Positions 12,170 to 22,285 of a DNA stretch of 64,000 nt are shown here, piece by piece (position 1 is the first letter of the stretch; every line of letters starts with the position of its first letter). This DNA is from Mallotus nudiflorus (lineage: Eukaryota > Streptophyta > Magnoliopsida > Malpighiales > Euphorbiaceae). Location of the stretch: positions 558,001 to 622,000 of the forward strand of contig CANTUR010000167.1 of assembly GCA_947683625.1 (NCBI GenBank), written 5' to 3'. A program made the translations under genes and the position numbers. The notes beneath the pieces are model-generated. The model was not told where the DNA came from. It searched no databases and saw only the letters and a program-made list of their open reading frames with translations.

Positions 12170-13355
12170 TATTATTCCCTCCCTCTTGAATATTATTCAC
12201 CCTCGAATCATAACCTTTTTCTAATGTTGATAAATTCATAAATCCTCTAAAGTCAAACACAAACACCTTTGTTGAAAATTTCTCTTTCGAAGTAATGCTC
12301 CATAAAAATAGCTTCAACATAACTTAAATGTGATTGGACAATTTAAACATAAAACTCTTATCCATAAACTTGTAAGGACTATATTCTTGTTGCTTCCTTC
12401 TAAACTTGAAACATGAATATCTCAAGTTCTTATTGGTACAAGCGAAGTCTCCATAGATTGTATTGTGGATGTAAGGAACTTTAATAACATCATTAAATGG
12501 ATCTTTGTATGGCATAGAAGTCTATAAAATAACTTTTAAAACACTATAAAAAGAAAGATTAAAATTGTTAGTATAATCATGATGAATAACCAACTCTTGA
12601 TCTTTCATGATGCTCTCAGTCTCTAGCTTCACCTTTTCACTCATGCCTTGCTCATTTTCTCTCACCAGTTGATTAGTGCACATGTCTTCAATAACTGTCT
12701 TTGGTGGTGAAGTTTCAATTTGGCACTCTTCTTTATTGTTCTTTTTCTCAACTAGTTGCTCAACCAATTCACTAACTTTAATACCATCATTATCTTTGGA
12801 TTCACATACCATTATTATCTCCTCACAAATATCCACTTTCTTTTCATACTCTAAAGCAAGTTCAATTATAACCTTTAAAGGCATAGAAGGTTCTAATTGT
12901 ACTTCTTTCTTCAATTTCTTAGCAATCTCACTCTTAAGCCCATTGATGAATTTCGTAACTTTCCTCCTTTTGAATTCACCTACATCACTTACAATTACAA
13001 ATAACTTAAACTTTTTAACATAATCATCAACACATAATTCATCACCCAATTTAAGCCTTTATAATTTAATATGAAACTTATCCTTAACTTCAGAAGGAAT
13101 AAAATGTCTAGTCATTAACCTCTTCATTATCTCCCAATTTTTAATCTCACTAAGCCCATTCATGCTCCACGATGCCATTAAATCTTCCCACCATATAGTA
13201 GCATGACCCAAAAATTTACGAGAAGCAAGTTTACACTTTTGGAAATCACTTAATTCAAGAGAATCAAATATCTTCTCCATTTGTTGTTCCCATTCCAAAT
13301 AAACATAAGGATCATCCCCACCAAGAAAATAAGGCATGTCCATGCTAAAAATCAT
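12126..13355 (-). pseudogene. Element D gag with in-frame pol C-terminal tail
   Basis: One minus-strand frame of 410 codons runs from ATG at 13353-13355 to the stop at 12126-12128. It is interrupted by only three stops (about 13059, 12522 and 12324). The first two-thirds is a Ty3/gypsy retrotrans_gag domain, with YLEWEQQMEKIFD, an ATIWWEDL motif and KKFKLFVIVSD. After an acidic and lysine-rich stretch, the last segment carries GYDSRVNNIQEGGN, matching in layout the LDSRMNPFEERGN at the pol end of element B. Gag and the pol tail therefore sit in one frame with everything between them lost. No zinc knuckle was seen. It would make at most a capsid-like protein, and the stops make even that doubtful. 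Confidence 0.7.
12177..12185 (-). other. Element D polypurine tract
   Basis: The minus strand reads GAGGGAGGGA directly before the 3' LTR. This is the usual plus-strand primer position for an LTR retrotransposon. Confidence 0.6.
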
Positions 13356-13537
13356 ATTTGAAAAGATATAGAAAAAAAATCCTCACAAAGCACTCCCTTA
13401 CGTGTTTACACTCAAGGATGTGAATGCTCTCGTGTTTCACTCAAATTTTTTTTATTTTTTTAATCTGTAAAGAATTAAGAAGAATAAAAAGAAATAATAC
13501 ATAAAAATTAAAAGATAGTTAATAAATCCTTGAAGTT

Positions 13538-13552
13538 TGGCTTTGATTCCAA
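13538..13552 (-). other. Element D primer-binding site
   Basis: The minus strand reads TTGGAATCAAAGCC just inside the 5' LTR. It differs by eye at two positions from the tRNA-Met type site TTGGTATCAGAGCC seen in elements B and C. Confidence 0.6.
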
Positions 13553-13554
13553 AC

Positions 13555-14332
13555 TAATACGAACCCTACCTATAAAAGAGATAGAACGTGCATCCAACTT
13601 TGAATATTAGCCCAAGGATCATCAAGGATAGGTTGTGTTGATGGAACTAAACCCCTTGCTTATTAAATTGAATCAAGATACTTAGCTATTAAAAGATGGA
13701 CAATCACACAATTCTAAGTCTAACTTAGCAATTATAATGAAGGTAGATGTAAAACAATTCAAGTAAGCTTGCAAAGTTTCAAAAGAATAAAGTTAAGGGA
13801 AAACCTTACTTGATTGATTAAAATTGTCAAAAAAATACATCCCAAATTCGTCCTACATATGTTTAGCCTTTATATAGGCATGTAAACAATGTAATCCTTG
13901 AAGAAAAATATTTTCTTCTTTATTTCCAAAGATGCCTATATAGGAAAATCCTTAATTAATGAGATTTCCTTCAAACTAGGATAATTAAGGACAACTCATC
14001 TTTGAAAAGTCAAAATTGACAACTCATTACAACTAAGCAAAATGACAACTCATGACAATTAAGCATTAAAGTATGCCATGTAGGATGTTGACCATTAACC
14101 CTTGACTTTGACTTATTGACTTTGACTTGTTGACTTATTGACTTTGACTTGAAATATCCTTCAATCTTCTCACATTTTCTTGAATCTTCCTTATTGACTC
14201 CAAAATAGAAAAAATTCTAAAATTCATCCATATCAAGCTAATTAATTTTAAAATATGAAATTAAGCTAACTAGCTTGAATTCTTCATCATTTGGCTCTAT
14301 GCTTGCACTTTGCAATCCTTTTAGTAGCAACA
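13555..14332 (-). repeat. Element D 5' LTR
   Basis: Direct repeat of 11338-12169. On the minus strand it begins TGTTGCTACTAAAAGG and ends next to the primer-binding site. It is shorter than its partner, mainly in the ATGACAACT minisatellite. The TATA-like box is conserved near 13872. Confidence 0.8.
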
Positions 14333-14889
14333 TTATTGATCAACATAGTGGAAGGAAATGGAGAAGTTGCACTCTGTCAAATGAGGGGCCCAAAATCATA
14401 TATTTTTTGAATTATTGTGTGTAATTGAGTCCAAAAATATTTCAGGATCAATTTTTTCCTCAGTATAAACATTAGGGCAAAAATGTACCTTTACCCTAAG
14501 TAATTTACATTAAAATAACAAAAATGTACTAGCAAATTAACAAAAAATATAATAGTAAATTAACACTGAATAGGAGCCAAATTAGCCCAAAAGAGCCAAT
14601 TTTTATTTCTAAAAACTAGCTATTAAAAATATAATTTGGATTTCTTCTAGCTTAGCCTTAATTATCGATGAAATTTCACCTCATGTACCCTTTGACCACT
14701 TTACTTTCATTAATGACCCAGTCCATAAATTTTTTTCAATTTTATTTTTGCACTTTTCATTTTTAGCTTTCTTTCTATTTTTCTTTTCAGTTTTAGTCTT
14801 CTTCCCCTTCTCTCGCGCTCTCTCTCTCTCTCGTGTAATTTCTCTCTCTCTAAATGTCTTTCTCTCTTTCTTACCAAATATACCATATA
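14333..14889. other. Short intergenic gap with a CT-rich tract
   Basis: AT-rich sequence followed by a CT microsatellite-like tract at about 14806-14870. The minus-strand frame through the tract (arginine and glutamate repeats) is a by-product of the repeat. No gene was seen. Confidence 0.4.
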
Positions 14890-15375
14890 AAATGGCAACC
14901 TCCAGCTATAGACTTCTTCAAGCTTAACTCTGATGCAACAACTAATCCTATTAATGGAACAGGCTATGTAGTAGTCATCCGTACCAGTGCAGGAGCATTG
15001 GTCACAGCTAAGCATAGACAAAGTTTCCTTTAGGGACCTTTAAATCGCAGAATAGTTTATAGAATGGGTGTATAGCTTGTAGCGGAATTGAAACTCCAAC
15101 AAGTACTCTTCAAGACTAACTACCTTTCCTTGGCTCAAAAATTAAATTATGAGGAAGTTGATCTAACAGCCCTGGGTACAATTGTTTCATATATATAGCA
15201 ACTTAAGTGTATCTTTAATTCTTGCTCTTTGTCTTATCAACCCATATCATGCAATGTTGTTGCTCACGCATTGGCTAAATTTTCATTTGATTCATGTTTA
15301 AATATCATTACTTGGACTGCAGATTTTCCAAGGATTGTTGTAGACACAACTTTTACTGACTCTGTTTTGTTTTAA
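14890..15375 (+). pseudogene. Second LINE RNase H-like fragment
   Basis: One frame runs for about 160 codons to TAA at 15373-15375 with three internal stops. It starts KWQPPAIDFFKLNSDATTN, the beginning of an RVT_3 RNase H domain, and later has VVAHALAKFSFD, equivalent to the conserved NxVADxLA region. An A-run at about 15395-15405 may be the LINE tail. It is more complete than the copy at 5430-6275 and different in sequence, so it comes from another LINE family or subfamily. No reverse transcriptase is present upstream. Confidence 0.7.
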
Positions 15376-15491
15376 TATAAGTTGTTTTTACCTTCAAAAA
15401 AAAAATCTCTTGTTAATGGTTATGCTAAAGAGTCTACTGGTGTTTGGCTATGCCAACTAGATTTTGAGCTAAGCTTCATGCACTACATTAT

Positions 15492-15735
15492 TGTGATGAC
15501 TCGATATTTCAAATTATTAAAAATTATTTTGGGATATGCAATATTAATAATATTTTAAATTTTTATATATTATAATTATTTATGTGTAATTTAATTTTGG
15601 TATGTATATGATTACTTATTCATTTATTAGTACTATTATCGTTATTGTTGTTAATAGTATTTATTTATTTTATCTTAAATATTTTATTACGTAGAGGAAT
15701 ATATTTGGAAGTTATTATTTAAAAATATTAATGTT

Positions 15736-15781
<46 letters not shown>

Positions 15782-18634
15782 TTGTTATTGTTATTACCAT
15801 TATTATTATTGTCATTATAATTGTTAGTATTATTATTTAAAATATATTTATGTGTTAGTGTGTTGTTATATATATGTATATATATATATATATATAAGGG
15901 TCAGGACAAAAAAAATTTTGGGTTTCTTTTCCTCTCTCCTTTTTTTTTCTTCTTCTTTTCCCAGATTCTGCAGACCATCGCCCGCCACCCAACCAGCCTC
16001 CACCTGCCACCACCAGAGCTCACCATCACCTCCCCTCCCTTCCTTCCCTTCTTCCTTTCGCCGTCAAAAGTCCCTCCATTCCCTAGTTTCTAGCGACACA
16101 ACAGTAACAACAATAGCAGCAACAACTTCTTCACGTCGCCAGTGACGATTCCGGTTGCGAGAGCTTGTGATCCCAGGCCCGTTCGAACCCTCATGGTCTA
16201 GGAAAACTAGTTCTTAGCTCGATTCAAGCTTACATCGTCTATATTGTGAGTTTTCTTCAATTTTAATTTAGGTCAACTTTGTTTTTTTTTTTTTCATTTT
16301 TTAAGCTTGATTTCCTGTGATTTAAGCTTATTGTCTACATAAAAGTTGTTATGTATAGCTTAAGCTTTCCAAATATATTTTTTGTTGATTTTTTTGAATT
16401 ATTTTGATTTTTGGGTTTTGAGTTTTCTAGAGAGTCACTGTTTTGGTGACTCTCGCCGGAAAACTTTTATATTTTTAATAAATTTTTTATAATATTTGGA
16501 GTATACTTTATGAAGGATGTATGTTGAGATTGTGTCCCAATTGTTTATTGTGAATTTTCAAAAGTTTATGTGAAAAATTAATTTTTGCAAAAATTAATAT
16601 AAATTAGTGAATTTGGTGTTTTAATTAAAATTATGGTTAATTAGTATGTTTTAAATAATTTTGGAATAATAAATAGTATTAAAATAATTTTTACGAATTA
16701 TTTACTATTTTTAACTTATTAATAATAATTTTCAGAAATATATTCAAATAATAAATTTATTTACTATATTTGTGATTAAATGAATTTTTAACTATTTTTA
16801 TTACATATTTGAACTATTCAAATAATTAATTTTGAATTTTACTCTTTAATTTTGAATAATTGAAAAATTGAATTTTCATTAATATTATATAATTTATTAA
16901 GATTTTATTAACTAATTTGAAAAATAATGAGCTTTAATGTTTTTAGTTATTTAAATAAATTGAATTGTGGTTTATTATTGATATTTATGAATTTTAATGA
17001 TTTTTATTATATTATTATTATTAAATATTGATTTTTGAGAATTGTGTTCCTCAGTTGGGAAATTGTGTAGTTCGAGGTCCCAACCCGAAGTGTTATGCTT
17101 TTTAGTATTATTGAAGTGTGTTTGTTTACAAGATCGACTCTACTTTCAGTAGAGAGACGTCCATTTTACATAGGAGACTTTATCAAATTTTTGATAGAAT
17201 TCTCATAAAACGTGATGTCGGGTCGATCTTGAGTTTTTTTGAATTTTAAATCGAGTTTTTCTTTGGAATTCCTAACAATGTAAAGTTAGGGATTTATTAT
17301 GATATTGTTATTATTATTATATTTTTCTATAGTTGCACTGAGACCGAGGCCTATCAAACTAGTCTCGTTGAGTCTGTCTAGAGGAGTGCACAACTGTGAG
17401 TTATTATTTTATATATGCGTTGCATGTAGAATTCATAAGTATGAGCATCCATATTTTCATAATGTATATGTTGATATACTCTTGGTATATTTTGGTATAT
17501 ATGTGACATATATATTTGGTATGTTCTTAATATATATTTGGTATACTTATGGTATATATTTGACATATATATTTGGAATATTTTTAGTATATATTCGGCA
17601 TATTTATAGTATAAAATTGGTATATTTCTAGTATATGCTTGGTATATGTTTAGTATATAAGTGGTATATTATTTTAAAATGGATGTCATTATGTTTTAAA
17701 TTATGCATTTGATTATTTCCAATAAATATACAATTTATTTAAAGGATATCAGTAGAACATGCTATCAAATGGGCTGCATTATGATTATGTATGTACCAGT
17801 GTATTAGATTTTAGGGTTGAGATTATGAAATCATTTAATGTGAAATTTGATTATTCGATTATTAAGAATTGTGGTAAGAGAGTAGTGTGATTGCGGGAGC
17901 TCGGTTGACCTAGTTCTCGGGGCCAATCACACTGATAGTGAGACTGTGAGAGCTCAGTTGACTTAGTGTCTCGGGGCCAGTCTACTATCCAAAAATCAAA
18001 AATAGAATTATTTTGGAATTAAGTAATTCTGTTGGCTAGTGAGATTTATTGATTAAGGTTGCGTAATATTTTAGGGTTCTATTTGATCCTTCACTTAAAT
18101 AAACTTTTTTTGCATTTATTATTATATAAAAACGGATTTTGGCATCTATGTGAAAATGTCTACATATATAAATATATTTATATTGATGTTTGACTGTATA
18201 TGACCTTAGGTTGTATGTATATATATTATAATAATTCACTCAGTGAGGTCTGACTCCCATCAATATTTTTTAACAGGATCTTCTTCTTTTTCAGACCTCC
18301 CTAGTAGTACTATACGCCGATCTTCTTTAGTCCCAGTTAGATTATGTAAATTTTATATCTGAACTCTTGTTGTATTCTAGAAACTACAGTAGTAGTGTTA
18401 TTGTGATAGTAGTGTGTTGTATTAGTTTGGGATTTTGTATCTTAATCTTGTATGAAATATTTTTATTATTTATGATATAAAGATTTATTTTTATATTGAT
18501 TAAAGTTTTAATTCTAGAGTATTTTTATATTATTATTACATGTGTTTTTATTTTTAAGGCTTGCTACGAGTTTCGGATTTGAAAGAATTCTTATTCCCTA
18601 ATGCCGGTCATGACTCCTGGTTTAGGTCATGACA
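15492..18634 (+). repeat. Element C 5' LTR
   Basis: 3143 bp, from TGTGATGACTCG to CATGACA. It aligns along its length with 21805-25020. It holds an ATT run (15738-15780), a TA run (15877-15896), a purine-poor CT-rich and proline-coding-looking patch at 15900-16140, and a degenerate TTTGGTATATTTTTAGTATA minisatellite at about 17480-17660. The small reading frames in it come from these repeats. Confidence 0.85.
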
Positions 18635-18637
18635 ATG

Positions 18638-18651
18638 TTAGTATCAGAGCC
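18638..18651 (+). other. Element C primer-binding site
   Basis: TTAGTATCAGAGCC lies three bases after the 5' LTR. It is the tRNA-Met type site TTGGTATCAGAGCC with one visible change. Confidence 0.75.
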
Positions 18652-18830
18652 TAGGTTATTAGTGTTATGGACCTAGGTTTTCAGAGTCGTGTTTTCTTTG
18701 AAACTACTGTAGTAAATTAGGTTCGATTATATCTTCGATAAGTTTTCCTTGATATATAGTATTCTGCGTAAATGTTAGGTTGTTTGTTTGTTGTCTGTTT
18801 ATTTGAATCTCGTGGTTTTATCTTTTTAGA

Positions 18831-20423
18831 ATGAGGAGGTAAGCGCGTGTCACTCCACCGGTCGTTGAGGTTGAGGATGATGAGTCCTTTCAAGATGAGG
18901 TTTTACCTCTAGAGCTACCAACTAAGTGCAAAGGTAGAGGCAGAGGTAGACCTCGACGAGCGGCAAGTCGCCATAGGCAAATAGAGCTACATAATGAGGA
19001 ACCTATAGAGCCGGAGTTTGAGGAAACTGCTATACCTCCAGTTGCACCTCAAGTGCAGCCTGTCTATCAACAGGGTATGTTTGAGCTTGAGGCCACATTG
19101 TTTTATGCCAAAGTCGATAAGATATCATTCAACGAGACGTTGGACCCTCTAGATTTTTTGCAGCCATTGAGATGAGGAATCAGACTGCTCATATAGAGTA
19201 CTAGTGGATCATGATCATCGAGCTATATGTAGAGGGACTAACCCTGGATTAGTTCATTCAGGTCATTCAGCCGCACATGACTGCACTCACTTGGGCTTAG
19301 TTCCAAGAGAGATTTAGAGATGCTTTTATCTAGAGCTTATGTGGATGAGCTAGAGACTTCGGCTGATGAGCATTACTAAAGGTGACAAATCAGTAGAGGA
19401 CTACACCAGAGAGTTCCTCAAGCTGGGTCGATATGCAGAAGACCTTATAAGAGATTAGTATTTCGCAGTTACGACATACATCACCGGACTAGGTTTCTAC
19501 TTTTATTAGGATGCCTATTATAGGGCCTTACTTTTGAGTCGATAATAGAGTTGGCCAAGGAGATAGAGCTTATATTGGTTAAACAGGGAGTTATGCCTGA
19601 TTATTATCAGCTAGGAGGTGTTTAGTCAGGAGAATTTTAGAGTACACTGTTCCAAACATTTTAGATTGGCTCTAGCAATCATCAAAAAGGATCTTATCAG
19701 CAGAGCCAGAGAACTTAGAAGAGAGTTCACAAGAGTAGTAGGCATGGCTGTGGAGGATTGTGTAAACCTATTAGATTTGGTTCTAGAGCTACCAATAGTA
19801 GCAGTGGTCAGAGTTTGGGTTATAGCAGCACAGGATCAGCAGCCAGTGCTTGTCAGATGTGTAGGAGAGTCCATCAGGGACTATCTATATAACTCCCCAA
19901 GCTTATTTTCGATGTGGACAGATGGGACATTTTGCTAGAGTGTGTCCTTATTCTAGCTATCAACAGCTGTTTCCACAGCAGTCAATCACTAGTTCAGCTC
20001 CAGCTCCTTATCAGTTGCCTCCAGCTCAGTATTCGAGTACCACACAGATTATTACCTAGCAAGGGCATGGTAGAGGTAGTAGAGGGGGGTACTAGGGGTG
20101 TTGGTCAGGCTTCCACCAGCCAGCAAGGAGGTCGAAGTCAAACCAGAGTTTTCACCCTCACCCAACAGGATGCTCAGGCATCCAACGCCATTGTTCTAGG
20201 TATGCTTCCGGTTTGTTACTTGGATGCTAGAGTTTTGATTGATCCGGGTGCCATACATTCTTTCGTGTCCCCTATTTTTGCTTCAAAGTCATGTTGGAAA
20301 GCTTCGAGGATGGCTTTTCCTTTATCTATTGCCACTCCTCTAAGGACCAACAACGTGGAGGAGCACACTTGGGAGACTGAAGCCGAGATGCGAGTGGCCT
20401 ACTTTTACCTCTTTCCTCGATGA
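18831..20423 (+). pseudogene. Element C gag and protease start, decayed
   Basis: Reading starts at ATG 18831 with a stop as the fourth codon and many later stops and frame changes. Recognisable parts are an N-terminal acidic and arginine-rich segment (KGRGRGRPRR near 18935), gag core remnants, a zinc-knuckle segment FRCGQMGHFARVC near 19904-19948 (the first cysteine looks replaced by tyrosine), a glutamine- and serine-rich linker, and the retropepsin start LIDPGAIHSFVS near 20235-20270. The frame ends soon after, where family A sequence begins at about 20430. Nothing here could make a functional protein. Confidence 0.7.
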
Positions 20424-20429
20424 ATTCTG

Positions 20430-21745
20430 TTGACCATTTGCATGATCAAACTCCTAATTTTGGACTTTGAAAAAAAAATTTATACTAATTATTTCAATTA
20501 AGTGTGTAGGAAATTATATACCAAACATATACCAAGCATATACACTTTTGGATGAATAGTGACTTTTCAGGCTGATTGAACCTCTGAGATTGAAGAAGGC
20601 TTTTGACATATTTAAAGCTCTTAAATGAGAAAATGAGCTTCTTTACTTTTGAATTTGACATCTTAAGCTTTTAATATTGTGCTTGCTTAATAAAATCCAA
20701 GTTTATTTGTGTATGAAAATCTTCAGCCAAAGTCAGCATATGCAGCTTGCATTTTAGTTTGCATAGCTCTTGGTATTTTAGCAATATCTTGAGATATAAA
20801 TGTTCAATTAAGGTGATTCAAAGTTTTATGGAAATATAAGAAAATTATCTACAACTTTTATGAAGAAAGTTTTGGCTGAATAGATCGTCTTCAGTCCCGT
20901 TTATGAGCATCTTTCAAAGTGATCACTAGTTGTCCTTCAATGGAGCCTTTGGAGCACGTTTTTGCCAAAAAAAAATGGCAGCACCCCTCACGAGCTGTTT
21001 GATCATAACCTGCTCCTTAGCAGAGCTCTGAAAGCATTCCAACAGGAATTTTTGAATGAAACAGATATATTTTCACCCCTCACGAGCGCTGTTCACTCGT
21101 GAGCAACCTTTGAGCTGCCAAAAGTCCAAAAATTGATTCAAAATCAATTCTAAATGTTGGAGACATGATTGATACATCCAAAAAATATATTTTTAAGTGT
21201 TTTTATATATAAACACAACTTATAATTCAATTGAAAGGTTAAGAAAACTTGTTTATCACTCATCATTTTCTTAAACATTCAATTGAGCTCTTAAACTTTC
21301 CTTTAAACAATTCTTTGTGTATAACTCTTGTGAGAGTTCATGAGTGATTAGAATAGACATTCTTATTCTTTTATTTTCTGGGTTTAGAAAATGGGAAGTG
21401 AGATTCTATTCTAAAGGAATTGGTTTAAGTGTTTAGCCATTAAAACACTTGGGAAATTGGTTTTTGAGTGAGCGTTGAAAACTCAAGTTGTAAGGTTGTA
21501 AGAATGAGCCATAAAACTCTTGTGTATTCTCAATCTTGTGAATAAGATTGTGGGTGATTAAAAAATCCTAACTTGGGGATACGTTAGGTACAGACGTAGG
21601 ATTATTGTTGAATCCTAACTCCTTAAATATTTGTGTTCTTCATTCTTCCTTCTCAACTCTTACTTAATTCTTGCAAAGAATTCCTTTAATTTCTTATTCT
21701 TGTTCGATAGTCCTATTCACCCCCCCTCTAGGACTCTTTCAAATT
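20430..21745 (-). repeat. Dispersed repeat family A, copy 2, inside element C
   Basis: Reverse complement of the family at 7544-9020: the G-rich start appears as TATTCACCCCCCCTCTAGGAC near 21716-21736, and one unit of the 193-bp repeat lies near 20720-20900. It occupies the place where reverse transcriptase, RNase H and integrase should be. Either it replaced them through deletion, or it is normal internal sequence of a non-autonomous form of element C. Confidence 0.65.
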
Positions 21746-21791
21746 CTTATTGTCTGTTCTTTTATTTGAAATTCGAGGATAAATTTTTGTA

Positions 21792-21803
21792 AGGGAGGAA
21801 GAT
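21792..21803 (+). other. Element C polypurine tract
   Basis: AAGGGAGGAAGA ends one base before the 3' LTR start TGTGATGACCC. This is the expected position for plus-strand priming. Confidence 0.75.
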
Positions 21804-21804
21804 T

Positions 21805-22021
21805 GTGATGACCCGATATTTTAAATTATTAAAAATTATTTTGGAATATGCAATGTTAATAATATTTTAAATTTTTATATATTATAATTATTTGTGTGTA
21901 ATTTAATTTTAGTATGTATATGATTACTTATTCATTTATTAATATTATTATCGTTATTGTTGTGAATAGTATTTATTTATTTTATTTTAAATATTTTATT
22001 ACGTAGAGGAATATATTTGGA

Positions 22022-22101
<80 letters not shown>

Positions 22102-22213
22102 TTGTGATTGTTATTACCATTATTATTATTGTCATTATTATTATTAGTATTATTATTTAAAATATATTTATGTGTTAGTGTGTTGTTATATATATGTATA
22201 TTTATTAAAGTAA

Positions 22214-22285
<72 letters not shown>

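Larger units (their letters stand above)
11338..14332 (-). mobile_element. Element D: compact Ty3/gypsy derivative with gag and pol tail only
   Basis: Two direct repeats (11338-12169 and 13555-14332) enclose 1.4 kb of internal DNA. On the minus strand the order is 5' LTR, a primer-binding site resembling the tRNA-Met type, leader, gag, a short pol-tail remnant, polypurine tract and 3' LTR. Protease, reverse transcriptase, RNase H and integrase are absent, so it cannot move by itself. Leader and gag resemble those of element B at 56313-63626, which points to the same lineage. No matching target-site duplication was found (GCAAT on the left, TTATT on the right), so the ends may be off by a few bases or the copy rearranged. 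Confidence 0.8.

Noticed and set aside
14710..15021. Arginine/glutamate-rich protein on the minus strand
   Set aside because: It is the reverse reading of a CT tract plus the antisense of the LINE RNase H fragment.
17299..17631. Membrane-protein-like frame in the element C 5' LTR
   Set aside because: The hydrophobic repeats come from the TTTGGTATATTTTTAGTATA minisatellite; the same artefact appears at 23673-24056.
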